DNA of 64,000 nucleotides from Casuarius casuarius (Eukaryota; Chordata; Aves; Casuariiformes; Casuariidae), in contig PTFA01000193.1 in NCBI GenBank assembly GCA_003342895.1, positions 655,255 to 719,254 on the forward strand. Direction: 5' to 3'. The notes beneath the pieces are model-generated. The model had not been told where the DNA came from, searched no databases, and saw nothing but the letters and a program-made list of their open reading frames with translations. This document shows, piece after piece, positions 50,301 to 61,884 of this stretch (the stretch's first letter is position 1; each line of letters begins with the position of its first letter). Both the position numbers and the translations under genes were made by a program.

Positions 50301-51585
50301 ATGAATCTGCATTTTCTAACAGAAAACCATTCTGTCAAAGTGTTTTTCAGGCATCTCTGACAACAATAATTAATGAGAAATGTTGAAGAGAGTCATTTTG
50401 TGACTGAGCCATACTGAGGGATGATCTTTGTTTCTGAGAGTTTGGAAGCACAATGAAAGCTGAAGTAATAAAGATATCGTACCTCCTCTGAAATATCAAG
50501 ATATCTCAAGCAGTACTATTTATTCTAGTCCCAGGATATGCCCAAGCCCCTGAACTGTGACCAGCACAAAACAATAGTCTCTTTTCTACTTCTATGAATA
50601 TTTCATTGCAGCCCATCCACAGGGGTTAGCAGTATTACTGGCAAATTCAACCTACTGTGAGATCACAGCAGTGTCACTTCTCTCCTGCTACCAGCCAAAA
50701 TCCTGCTTGGAAACCCAGTGCCTTGATCAGATCTCCATAATCAACACTGAGCCATTCAGCCTGGAATCAAACCCTCGCAATACTAGTGCTACATCCTCAG
50801 AGGAGCAACTGAACGTCCCAGAAGGGGCATGAACTGCACATTTAAGACGACTACTTTTGCTAAAAGCACTAGTAGCGTTAGTTTAGTGGTATAGACAGGA
50901 GCCACATTTCAAAGTGTGAGTGATATGGATAAAATCAAATGTGACCATGTATGTAACCGCGATTTTTTGCCGAGGCAAATAAGAGGCAATAGAAATAACA
51001 ACGTCGTTCACTTTAACTGAGGAACAGCTTGAATGGTTTGTTCACACTGCTGAGTTTCTTTGCAAGGAAGATTTGTCAGGCAGACAAGAGACTCATAGCA
51101 TAAACATGGTCCTTGTACAACTGCATAAAGCCAATGAACATTTCTCTTTGTATCCTCCTTGTATCTCTCTGTTCAGCACAGCAGACCATCTCCTGATGTC
51201 CCGTACTCTAAGCAACTTGCTTAGAAAATCCTGGACCATGAGCCCTCCCCTACAGAGGGAGCAGGTTTGATCCTATTGCATACCAAAGGACAGCTTTGGG
51301 CGAGGGAAGGATGGCTTCACTGAAGCTAAGAGAGTTGGTACAAACACCACCGAGCTGAGGAGACTGTTTTTTCAGCTACAAATTACCATTTTAAAGGGCT
51401 CAAGGAAGAACACAAGAGCACACAAAGACTTTGACTGTTCCCTTCATCTGTGAGGGAGAGAATTGCATCAGCAGTGCAGGGAGCTAGGCTGTAGTTAAAT
51501 CTGCTTGAAATGTTCTGAAATACGGGAGTGTGAGTGACTTTTTCAGGGAACATGGGGCTGCTTTATTGCGGGGAGTGAGGTGGGA
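47345..51585. other. Non-coding stretch, no gene recognised
   Basis: Only frames under 90 codons without recognisable content, several overlapping on both strands at 47603-48357. No RNA gene, microsatellite of note or nameable repeat. An ambiguous base is present at 50257. Confidence 0.5.
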
Positions 51586-51589
51586 ATTC

Positions 51590-52160
51590 ACGTCACTGCA
51601 TAGAATATGCCAATCCTTTCACTGAATTAAAACACACTGGACTCCTACATCTTTGCATAGCCTTGACATCTGGATCCATTAGGAATTAGCAATTCTAATT
51701 TGAGTCAGGCACACTAATTGTGGTTTTTTTAATTGGCCGTGCTATTGATTTTACAAGATACGTGATGCTCTCCCACCTGTGTGTGAGGCTCCTGCTGAGA
51801 GCTGCTAATGGAAAAAAACTCCTCAATTAGCAAGAATTCCCTCTGAAATCCTTGAAAATCCAATATTGCTGATTAGTTTGTTAAAAAATCTTATTAAGAA
51901 ATGCTTGGTGACTTCCCTAATAATATCAAGAGGCAGATCCTCATGCTGGGCTCCCTAGAAGACTAATCTCTCCCTCTTCTTTTTCCTTCCCAGCCTGCAG
52001 CAAGGTTTAGAATTTGCAGCATGCAGGAATTAATTTCCCAGCCCCTCCCAAGTGAACCGTAGAGGAGGAGAACTACACTTCCTTTTCTAGCCCCATGCAG
52101 GAAATGTAGCTGTGTAAAGAAATTAATGATATTAATCCAGATTCAAGGAGAGCGGTGGAA
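51590..52160. promoter_or_regulatory. Candidate conserved non-coding element
   Basis: A complex AT-rich block with many homeodomain cores (TAGCAATTCTAATTTG, CACTAATTGTGG, TTTAATTGGCC, CTCAATTAGC, GAATTAATTTCC, AAATTAATGATATTAATCC) and no simple-repeat structure. This density and variety is typical of developmental enhancers embedded in gene-poor regions. It remains inference without cross-species comparison. Confidence 0.25.
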
Positions 52161-52164
52161 AGTA

Positions 52165-53395
52165 ACAGAAAAAGAGTCCCTTTCATCTCTTTAGTGCTTT
52201 ATCAGGCAAATTAGCTGTATCCCTTGCTTATCCCTTTCCTACCTCAATCTTGAATTCATATTAGTTGAGGCGGATGTCTGCTCTTGACAAGTGGAAAAGG
52301 TGTGTTCTTCCTGCATCTTATCTTACCCATCACCTAACAAAAGGTGGCCGAACCCAGAAATGGCAAGACAGTTCATGTTTGGGGCACGAGCTAGTGTTCA
52401 CTGAAAGCCTACTAATTCTCTGTCTCCCACAGGCTTAAGTCTGCCTTCCTTTGCTTTAACTTATGCCCATGGTATCAGCTAGCAAACAAATTACTACAAT
52501 GCAGAATTAAGGGGCTATATGCATCTGCACACAGTTTAATCTCCTTTGTTTTCAAATAATCATTGCAATTTCTGTGAGCAAGCCAGACCTTTAACTGAAA
52601 TATTGTGGGGCTGGATCAGAATGAAGATTTCTATTTTGAGAGAGTAAAAGAACTCCTTCCCTTCTTCCCCATCCTAATGTATCAACAGTCTACAGATTTT
52701 CCTGCCATGCTGAGGGCTCACGCTCAAGTCCAAAGAGTTCTGAACGTCCTAGCAGAAAAGTTATGCACTCATCTAAGAACTCTTCACTTCCTCAGCCAGA
52801 GAGTTTGTTGAATGCATTTCCGCAAAGTTTCTGCAGAACTACATTTTATACAAACAAAAACCACCCACAGTTTTGGGAAAGATTCCCTGACCAGCTCTAA
52901 AGTTAACAAAATACCATGCCCATTCCAGTAGTCCTTGTGAGTTGTTTTGTTCATTTTGTTTTGAACACAATATAGGCAAAGTGAAAATGAAAATGATAAA
53001 TCAACAGCTGGTTAGGAAGCAGTGATACTGAACAGGAAGGAGCCTCGGGAAGGAGCCTCCATACTTTGGGGGATCCCAGGAGCTCTGGAAATGAATATGG
53101 AAACCGTCATCTTTTCTTAACTCCAGCGCCTATCCTTCATTTAGGGGAGGCTGCTCTCCTCATCAGTTAACTCTTCAACACAGCAATTCAGAGGAAGAGC
53201 CAACTTTTATTCTTTCTCTGCTCATGTTACCCTTTTGAAAAAGTACCAGCTCTGGCAAAAGTTGTCCATGTGGTGGAGTAACTGCTCTGCAGAGGGCAGC
53301 CAGGAGCAGCCACAGTAAAAACTCCACTTCCCTTTCTCAGACTTTCCCTTCCCTGCTCCTTGTGAGCCTCTGGACTGCAGCTAGGGCCATCCAGC
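52165..53395. other. Non-coding stretch, no gene recognised
   Basis: No gene supported. The 68-codon frame at 52605-52811 has no recognised features. Slightly repetitive wording (AGGAGCCTCGGGAAGGAGCC near 53038) is the only structure seen. Confidence 0.5.
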
Positions 53396-53399
53396 ACTC

Positions 53400-53800
53400 T
53401 CATTCAGCTCATGCTAATTTTGACATTTCCATAATGTCTGCTTGTCATCACCAACTCCTAATTTAACCTCACTGCAGAAATGCCTCCTGCATTTCAACCA
53501 GACAGGCTAGAGTTTAATTACACAGTCAGGCAGCTGGACTGTGTTGCAGCATATCCAGCCAGACTCTGGTTTCATGTGTGTAATTGCTGAAATGCTTCAT
53601 TTTCCACTCTCCTCTCCTCACCTCCCCCTCTTCCCAGTCTTTCTCATTTAGCAGCCAGAGTCACTTGAAAATATTTTGCTAGCAAAACAAATTGCTGCTG
53701 AGTTCAAGCAGGTTCTTTTCCCATTGGGTTTCTGCATCAGCCTGTTGATATGGAGAGGATGCTGCAGAAGTCATCGAGTTAATGGGGCCCAGAATCCTGT
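53400..53800. promoter_or_regulatory. Candidate conserved non-coding element
   Basis: Mixed-composition unique sequence with homeodomain-type cores (CATGCTAATTTTG, CTCCTAATTTAACC, GTTTAATTACAC, GTGTAATTGC) flanking a pyrimidine-rich tract at about 53603-53645. Its texture resembles conserved enhancers; this is not testable here. Confidence 0.18.
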
Positions 53801-53804
53801 TTCT

Positions 53805-56800
53805 CCTCATAACCAGCTGATGCTATTCCTCAGCGCTGGGCACTGTTAGTCTCTCACATCTCTATTATTCCCTGACACAAAACAAAGCAATTCTGAATTC
53901 CTAGTGTTGAGTTGAGTGGGTGCTTGTGCTGTTACAGTCTTTTTGTAAGTTATACTGAGATTTCCTCTGACTCTTGAGAGCTCTGTTTGTTTTTTGCATT
54001 CCTAGTTCATGGTGCCGCAAAGATGCAAGGGATTGCAGAACTGGGCAGCCCCGGAAAGCCAGGCTGCTGAGCAGGTCAGAATGGGCCATGCCAGTGCTGT
54101 TGGAGCTCAAGGTTACAGAACAACTTCAGCAAAATCATGCCCTTCTCCATAAAGCATTTCACTTTGCCACATCAGGAAGTTCAAAAAACCCAACACTGTT
54201 CTAAGAAAAAAAATCTTGCTGGCTTTAACCAGTGATACTTTACTGCAACAAACATTTAACTCTTACTGAAAAGCAGTAGGAGTCTAGCTCCAGCCTTTGC
54301 AAATCCCCCCCAGACACCTACTTACATCTTTTGGGGGATTCAATCCATTCATAATTCTGGCTCCCATTTCATAGCTCTTCTTTCTAAACTACAGTATGGC
54401 ACATTAAACAAAAATAACCTCAGAACTGAGCTGAACACTGTGGGGTTCAGTGCCTCTCTCACAAGCAGATCAACTGTCCTTGCAACAGCGGTAGAAATCT
54501 TCAAGGGAAGTGAAGGGCTAGACTGAAAGCAGGGTTAAGTTTCTCCTGATTCATGCATCTTATTAAATGGAGTTATTAAATCCTTAGTGAGGCTCTTAGG
54601 GCCTGACCCTCTTATCTATGTGCAGGGATTGTATTGGGCACCTGTGAACCAGAGCCATTGCTGGGGCGGAGCATGTAGAGAGCAGGCCCAGGATGCTGGA
54701 GTGTTACAGGACAAGCAAACAATGAAATATACTGTATCCAAACAAAACCAGCAGCTGTGTCCAGCTGACCTGGTGCTGGCAGTAATTACTGCTAGGCTCA
54801 CCCTCTACATCCCATCCCAGCTCACCTGGGTGTGACTCTCTGCAGCCAGCTACAACTACCAGGAGACTAACAAAGTGAAGACAATGAATAGGCCTGTCTA
54901 TTCTAAATAGGAGGTTTCTGTATTATTATTCAAATCAGCCTCAATCAGCCACTGCTTTTCCTTTGATCTACTGTGCTAAACAACAGCTAATGCCATTAAG
55001 GCACATTCAGACTCCTTGGGATCCACAGCTAGAAGTACTAACGCCTCTGAGCAGCAGCTGGAATCAAACTGCTTAGGCAAAAAGAAGGGGGAGAAAAGAG
55101 GACAAATGGAACAATGCAATTTTCCAAGTGTGCCACTGAAATACCTGACTTCCCACTGCTCTGCCAGGCAGCAGAGAGAAACTGAAAAGGGAATTAAGCT
55201 GTCTCCCGTCATGATCCTAACTTGTGCTTTTGCATAATAAACTGGAGTGACTACTGCTCTACTGGCATTTTACAATGTTTAATCCCAAAATTTGACTCAT
55301 TCCCTCTCACTGCCTGGGATGAGCAAGAATGCCCTTTAGCTGTGTGTTTGCTTAAGGCTTTGTTTGTAAAGATGTTCAGACTTCCAGGGGATTCCTGTGA
55401 ACCTGCATCTACAGATCTCCAAGAAGAGCCTCAGAAACTTGTTAAGGACAGTGAGCCTATTGTCAGATACGCTTAAATTTGTTATCTGGGGATTCACACT
55501 GCCGTGGGAAAATGCCTATGGCCCCACGCAGCAGATGAGAGTGTTCAAAACTGCCCAGAGGAATTCCTTGAATTAACTCCTGTTAAAAATAGAGCCCTGA
55601 TTTTCAGAGTCAGTATCAGCCAGTCCCTCTTGCCTGACAGCCTGTTACTGTATGAATTCTTGAAATCAAGATTAAATGTTTCTCCGAAAGCTCTTTGGCC
55701 TAGAAAAGAAGCAATGGAATGGCATTTGCTGTCCTGTGTTATTCGGGAATTCCTCTGATGTTCTTTTCTAACTTTAAAATCTGTAATTCTCTAATAACTG
55801 ACTCATTCCACTTTCCAAAGTTAGGAATTTCATAGAAAAAAGATGGCTTTGACTCAAGCACTCTGCACCTTTATCTACAAATATGTCTGTTCTCAGTTGC
55901 GTGTTTTTAACAGTGCTCAGTAAAATCCCTGAAGACCTCAGTGTTGGAAGCCTGTTCTAGAGAGAAATAATAGTGCTTGCTAATTGTTCTGCAGAATCCT
56001 GGAAAACGTCTTGTTTCCATTTTCCTTTGCTAATATAAAATTTTAATACAGGATTGTCCATTGATATTCATTATTCATTTGCCCTTGAATTTTTAACCAA
56101 CATTGCTAGAGATTATTTCAGAAATTCTATATTTATAGGGAGCTGGGAGTGAACAGCTATTCAGCTGGGCTGATAACTACTGTCACACTTCAGTATCCAT
56201 TATCAACAAAAAAAGGTGGCTGATAATTATAATTGGAAAAAACTGTTAAGTTTCACAAATGAAGAGAGAGCATGGCAGGAGTCATTTGATCAGTAAGTGA
56301 AATTCATCTCTTCTGCAGGTCTGTCTGAGGAGTGGTGTGTCCACTAACACCCCCAGTGCAAACACTCTGTGATGCATCGGCCTTGTGCTGGCTCTCAGCA
56401 CGCTGATGAATTTCACCTTCTAGGAGCCAGGTTATATGATTTGTTACAGAGAATTTCTTTATCAATTTCAGCTTATTTCCTCATTATCCTCAGGAGTAAT
56501 GCAATGAGCAGATTGCACCTTTCTTTAAAAGGTTTTGAAATCGAGCTTTATTTTCTCGTTTCTTTCCTTTTTTCACTCTATAAATAGTTTGCAAATCAGT
56601 ATTCAAATTTCTGTTGTGTTGAGTCGATGTCTCTAGCACTCTTCAATTTTTTAAATAAGAATTACGGTGTTTAGAGGGCTTTTTTCAGCCACGGCTCTTG
56701 GAATCATGTAACTGTGAGAATCTCAGCTTGCACTTACAAGAGTATTTTTTAACTTTGTATTGCAAAGAAAGTAGGAAAATATCACACAAATGTGCTGAGA

Positions 56801-57085
56801 AGGATTGACAACTGGAAAGCAAATAGAATTTTACATTTATTCTCCAAAGAAAATCTGCACGACTCCCCCTCCTCACCCTTTTCTCCTTTATTTATAGTTT
56901 TTGTGGGAGAAGGAAATAGGCACCTTTGGTCAGCAGGATGTCTTTTCTAAGACAGGTGGGATGAATTTTATCCTGGAGCTGCCTGTTGCCTTCCCCTGAC
57001 TGTGCAGAGGATCAGATTCAACCTACATAGGTTTCTACATCTGGGCTAGTTCCCCAAGGCTTTCTGTAGCCAATGGAGATCTAGC
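53805..57085. other. Non-coding stretch, no gene recognised
   Basis: No gene supported. Open frames are all 84 codons or shorter and unrecognised. AT-rich patches occur at 56030-56250 (GATATTCATTATTCATTTG, GATAATTATAATTGG), which may be regulatory or merely AT-rich. Confidence 0.5.
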
Positions 57086-57092
57086 CAATGGG

Positions 57093-57161
57093 TTTGTCAT
57101 GCGTTTGACCAAATGTCTCTTTGTCATTTTTTGTCATTTTTGTCATGCATTTGACCAAAAG
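57093..57161. repeat. Imperfect 46-bp-offset tandem duplication
   Basis: TTTGTCATGCGTTTGACCAA (from 57093) recurs as TTTGTCATGCATTTGACCAA (from 57139), a 46-bp offset. The space between contains further TTTGTCATTTT copies. It looks like a local replication-slippage duplication with one substitution. Confidence 0.75.
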
Positions 57162-57550
57162 ATCTCTCTCTTCTTTGATGGTATAAATCTGCTCCCTGTT
57201 GTAGTCAGCAGAGAGTTAATGAATGCAGTCAAAGTGACCTGGGGGCAGAGGGCATCTGTGCTGGGGCAGCTGGGTACATTTGGTCACCTACTTTAATTGA
57301 CTGAGGATAGATAAGACTTCAAGCCTGCAGGTGACAATTTGATCTCTAGCAGAGCAGAGCTACGGTAGAGATGAGAAGGAAGCTGACAGGTGAAGCTGGG
57401 TCTTCTTTCTTACCCGAGGCAAAAGCATTGCATAAGACAATTTCTGATACTTCAGCACAGTCCCCTGTCATATTCTTACAGTTTAAGAAACAGTTTTAGA
57501 CAGGGGCACTAGCCACCAGCTTTCTCTGATTACAGACAGTGTTTTCCCTG

Positions 57551-57580
57551 AGTCCATTTGGTTTTAGTCCATTTGGTTTT
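57551..57580. repeat. Two-copy 15-bp tandem duplication
   Basis: AGTCCATTTGGTTTT occurs twice in immediate succession without mismatch, followed by the AG of a third start. The perfect identity suggests a recent slippage event. Confidence 0.85.
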
Positions 57581-57589
57581 AGTTTTTGC

Positions 57590-58230
57590 TAGTCCTCACT
57601 AGTCCCTGCCTCTGAAAACTCCAACCACTGTGCAGATGCAGTAAAGCAGAACACCTTGCCCCAAACAAGGAACTGAGTGAATTCTCCATTTATCTAAGTT
57701 TACCATAACAGTCTGGCATGCAAAACCAGTGTGTATGGAGAGACTGACAGAGAGAAACAGTGCAAAGGTACAGATTCCCCCTGAAAGGCAACAATTTAAG
57801 AGATACAGCCCAAGAAAATCAAATGGACAATTTGAACAACTATTTGCAAAGCCTTTATTTCTGAATTCATAGCACTTTGACCATTTTCTTTTGAAAATCC
57901 TGCCTTCCTCTTCCGTTTGGTAAAACCATTTGGTCACTGTTGTGTGTCAATGAATAGTAGAAGTGGGTATGAGTCCTTGGCATGCTCCGTGAAGTCTGTA
58001 GGCCAAGAATCTGCTGGGAGATAGAGGGGAAACAATCAACTTTGTGGTTCAAAATGGAGACATCTGTTTGGTTTCAAGCACTCCCAGGAGCCACCTGGTG
58101 AGTAAGAGCAGATAAAATAAATCATCCAAAACTCAGATGTCAAAAAGTCCACTATGGTTGGGATTCAGACAGTACTAGAGGCAATCTGAATTTCACTGTC
58201 CATTTAAAGAGGCATCCTGTTTACAGAGGA
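57590..58230. other. Non-coding stretch, no gene recognised
   Basis: A 112-codon minus-strand frame (57599-57937) shows no recognisable domain and no supporting context. Nothing else is seen. Confidence 0.45.
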
Positions 58231-58235
58231 AATGT

Positions 58236-58580
58236 CTAGTGTTTATCCATGAAGTAGACAGCAAAAATGGAAACTAAAGCTCCTAACAGACAAAATAGTG
58301 CAATTGCATCTTTCAGGACACTGGCCTCATTCTTGCATTCTTGTTCAAAAGAACTGTCCTTTCTTTGCCTGGCTAGTCTGAAGCACTCACCCCACATGCA
58401 CAAGCTGGCGTGGCTTAGACCCAGGGGATTTGCAGCAACGTAGAGGTTTGCGGAAGCTCTGGAAGCTAGGCTGCTTGCTAAAGTGTTTACATATTGATCA
58501 ATCCTTGTCAACATGTAGAGTGAGTCAGGCTCAAGAGTCAAAATCATTGTCCCCAAGTTAGAAATTCTCAGCAGCAGCAA
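58236..58580 (-). CDS. Hypothetical open frame with C-terminal hydrophobic helix
   Basis: The minus-strand frame is open for 114 codons from a TTG; the first ATG gives MILTLEPDSLYML. The last part, AIALFCLLGALVSIFAVYF followed by MDKH, is a good 19-residue membrane-spanning segment, so a product would look like a tail-anchored protein. Inside the frame, after the codons for HASLCMW, the DNA reads GGGTGAGTG, a strong 5' splice donor. Upstream, TTGCTGCTGCTGAG could be an acceptor. An alternative is therefore an internal exon ending at that donor, without the membrane segment. I recognise no homologue. The frame may well be chance. Confidence 0.15.
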   Translation of the reverse strand: MLLLRISNLGTMILTLEPDSLYMLTRIDQYVNTLASSLASRASANLYVAANPLGLSHASLCMWGECFRLARQRKDSSFEQECKNEASVLKDAIALFCLLGALVSIFAVYFMDKH

Positions 58581-58589
58581 GGAGGTCTC

Positions 58590-60300
58590 TGATCAAGGAT
58601 GGACACACAACGCGTGTGTAGAGCTCAGCGGCCAGGCACATCCTCTGTGTTTACACTTAAAGGCACGCCGCTGTGTCTCTTCTCCAAATTCGATGATTTT
58701 AGCCCTAATGTGGCTGCAATCAAGTGGGAAAGAAAGGGGAGTAAACACGATCAATAACCACTTCATAACAGCTCCGTTGTGCTTCATTACCCTTTCCTCA
58801 GTCACTGCTCTCCTCTCCCTAACTGCAGTCATTCTCTCTCCATCTCTAAGGGGGTTCTCGGCCAGGCCAGTGACTTCCACTCACAGCAAATGTCCTGCTA
58901 CACCATCATTTGATGATTCTTGAAGTAGGCATGAGACAGCATTACTGCCAAAAGAAGTGTCCCAGACCTTTCCTTCAACGTGGCTGTTCGTTCCCAGCCT
59001 GTCCCTGCACTGTGCCAGGGCTCCAGTTGCCAGGGGATGACCTGGATCTGGGAACAAGTGGCTTGGAACAAAGGGAACAGACTTCCATTTCTAGTGACAG
59101 CATTGTCTTAAAATAGCATGATCAGTGCCACGGGTGACCTTCCATAGTCACTGTGTGCAGGCTGAGCCCTGGCATCTCCGGGGGGTGACTCACAAGTGCT
59201 GCTGATCCCCCCAGGCTGATTTGGGGGGTTACTATGAGAGCAGCCGTGAAACCCCATCAGCATAGACCTGACCCCCCTCTTTGCTCTGCCTCATTTTCTA
59301 CTGGGGCATAATACATAAGGCAGGAGACTGGAGAAACAGGGCCAATAACCTCCTCTATGAGTCCAGCTCTATCCACCAGAGCTTATGGGCCAGATTCCCA
59401 CCCTTGCAGGGAAAGCCCATTGCAGCCAGCAGACACTAACCGTCTTAATCATATCCCCACCACAACTTCCTCCTCGTTACCGGAAGAACTGCGGTCTTGG
59501 GCTTGGTCTGTGTAGCACCTTGCACAGCAGGAACCGCATTCGTGACTTGTCTTTCTCTGTGGTGTTCACCACTGTCATCCGCAGGCTGTTCTCTGATAAT
59601 TCCTCAGCCTCTCTCATTCCAGCTCTTCTTTTCCAGCCACTTCAGAGTAATTTCAGCTCGCATTCCTTTCACCTTCCTGTCATCTTGGTCCTCCAGCCAC
59701 CCTCCAGCCTTTTACTGCAGGAGCAGCTGCCACAGAGGTTGGACATATTCAGTGAGAACAGGTGACCTTCCCACATACTTCTGGCTTTTTAGTATCATGC
59801 CTCTCACAAGAAGTATCAGACAGGATTCTGTTGCAATGAACTCAGAGGTGACCCTTTCTCAAGGCTCAGATACTTAGGCCTTGATCCAAAAGAAGGATTC
59901 ATCCAAGTCTCACTAAAATCAATTATAATTATTCTTCTAAAGGCTTTGCAGCATCTAAATGCTTTGCAGAGTTGCTCTTCTGTGATGACAGCTATTGAGA
60001 AACATACGGGTTTTCCCCTATAATTCTTCTAAAGAAAACCTGTAAATTTTCTATAACCATGGCAATAGAAGGTGGATTTCAGCTAAGGTTTTCAGTTTTC
60101 CTTTTTCATTATTATTTCCCAGTGAATGGAAATGGAAACAAAGTTCTGATTAAGGAAAGCCTTTTCTGGAAAAGTTAAGTATAGCTTAAGCTGTGTGGAG
60201 GATGAGAGGATCATTCAGAAATGATTTTGAATCTCTGAGATGTGGCTGTATCATTTCTGACCAGAAGGAAACTTGTACTGAGAGTATGTCTGAAAGAATA
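58590..60300. other. Non-coding stretch with a possible repeat fossil
   Basis: No gene supported. The two 126-codon plus-strand frames at 59385-59877 overlap in different phases and are not recognised. At about 59876-59935, AGGCCTTGATCCAAAAG and a following CTCACTAAAATCAATTATAA recall an old sauropsid interspersed repeat of the 'GGCCTTGATCCAAAGCCCATTGAAGTCAATGG' type, but the match is weak. Confidence 0.4.
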
Positions 60301-60307
60301 TTGAGTA

Positions 60308-60339
60308 TACATGTTTATTGACATACATATTTATTGACA
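60308..60339. repeat. Two-copy 16-bp tandem duplication
   Basis: TACATGTTTATTGACA is followed at once by TACATATTTATTGACA, differing at one base. A further ACAT-rich extension follows. It is a simple slippage duplication in AT-rich DNA. Confidence 0.85.
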
Positions 60340-60344
60340 TAAAT

Positions 60345-61490
60345 GATATATATTTTGGATCACCATTTCATTCTGAGAAATTTCTATTTCTAATGTTTAG
60401 TACAGTGGTACAAGGTACCTGATTTGCACTAAATTGTAATCCAGTGATGTCTGAGTACTTTACAAGACAAGTGTGACCCCATCAGAAGTTCATTTTGTAT
60501 TGGCCACCATACAGTATTTTCTAACATTACCTAAACAACCTATTTTTCCTATGTTTCTTGATGGAAAAATACCGTATAGATCTTGCTGAAAGAAAAGAAA
60601 AAACTGTAAGATAGATGTCTGGCATGAAAAACCTTTGCTGAAAGTTAGAATCAGATACATTCCCAAGCAGCTGACAGAGATACAATAAAAAGTATTAGGA
60701 AATATCAGAATCATTACCAGAAGGGCGCACAAAAGAGAAAGCCTCAGTTAACACTGAACAAATTTGTTCTAGAGACTGTACCATGAGTTTTGAAGCAATC
60801 AATCTTATTCCTATGAGTCTCTTGAATTTACTAGTATACACGCAGCCCTATTGCCTCAGATGGTAGCTTTTATTGACCTCAGAAACCTCACTCTAAAAGG
60901 GCTCCATCTATTCACCTCGAACTTATAGTTGTTTACACACTCAGTTTAACAGCATGACCATTCCCATCTCCATGACTTTGGGACTTCTATGTTAAACAAG
61001 ACATAGCGTGTCTTCCTGGGCCTTAGAGGACATCCACGCATTTGACAGCAACGTGGGACCACAGTGAAACCAGGAGTACGGAAGTACGAAGATAGTGTTT
61101 TTCAGCAGCTCACAGCTGCCTCAAACATGAAGTAGTTTTCCTTGGGTCAGCAAAATTGACTTCATAGGTGCCAGAATGATGTTAGAAGTAACAGCGGAGT
61201 GTCAAGATCCTTCTGCAAAGCTGGCTGAGATCTTGAAAAACAGAACAGCGGATGCTAGAAATACTTCTGTCTTGGATTTGTGCTGATCTTTGAAGAGTTT
61301 TAACATCTCCACAGTTTATAACAAGCACTTAAAATTGGCCTTTAGGAAGAGTCTGCCAGCTCTCTAAAAAAAATCTATTACTTACACGTCTTATATGGAC
61401 TCGTGTGTAAGAGTACTTTGTTCCTAATCATGTTGTTCTTAGACACAGTCCAAACAAACATCAACTCGTTCTTCATACATTATTTTCTGA
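60345..61490. other. Non-coding stretch, no gene recognised
   Basis: No gene, RNA or nameable repeat can be supported. The only frame of note is an 80-codon one on the minus strand at 60490-60732, without recognisable features beyond hydrophobic residues. Confidence 0.5.
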
Positions 61491-61499
61491 GCTTGGCTA

Positions 61500-61880
61500 A
61501 ATAAGCAAAAGATAAATCTACTGGTAATGCAATTAAGTCATAATTATACAGAAATACATATGCAATTACTTTCCAGTCCTCATTAAAGTTGAATGAATGC
61601 TTAGGGGTTTAACTACCTTTTAACTACAGAGCAAAAGAAAGTTAATTAGAGAGTTTCAAAATTGTACTTTTTAAGTTTTCCTGGTAGAAGTGTGACAATA
61701 ACTGCCTCTGAACAACATTGCTGTGGTTCTTGGAGAGAAAAATGTAGCTAAACATTTTGTGCAAATGAATTAAGAATGCAAGCAAAGTATATTAACAAAA
61801 AATTCAGCTATACACTTATTGCATGTGCAATTTTCTACTAATTGCATTGCAGCAAGATTTCTCCCTTAGATGGGCACTAC
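61500..61880. promoter_or_regulatory. Candidate conserved non-coding element
   Basis: AT-rich complex DNA with repeated homeodomain/POU-like cores (GGTAATGCAATTAAGTCATA, ATATGCAATTAC, AAAGTTAATTAGAG, CAAATGAATTAAG, CTACTAATTGCATTGC) and no simple repeat. The reading as an enhancer is inference from motif density alone. Confidence 0.2.
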
Positions 61881-61884
61881 ATTT

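Noticed and set aside
59385..59877. Two overlapping 126-codon plus-strand frames
   Set aside because: They use different phases of the same pyrimidine-rich DNA; low-complexity Ser/Leu/Phe/Pro composition follows from the base composition.
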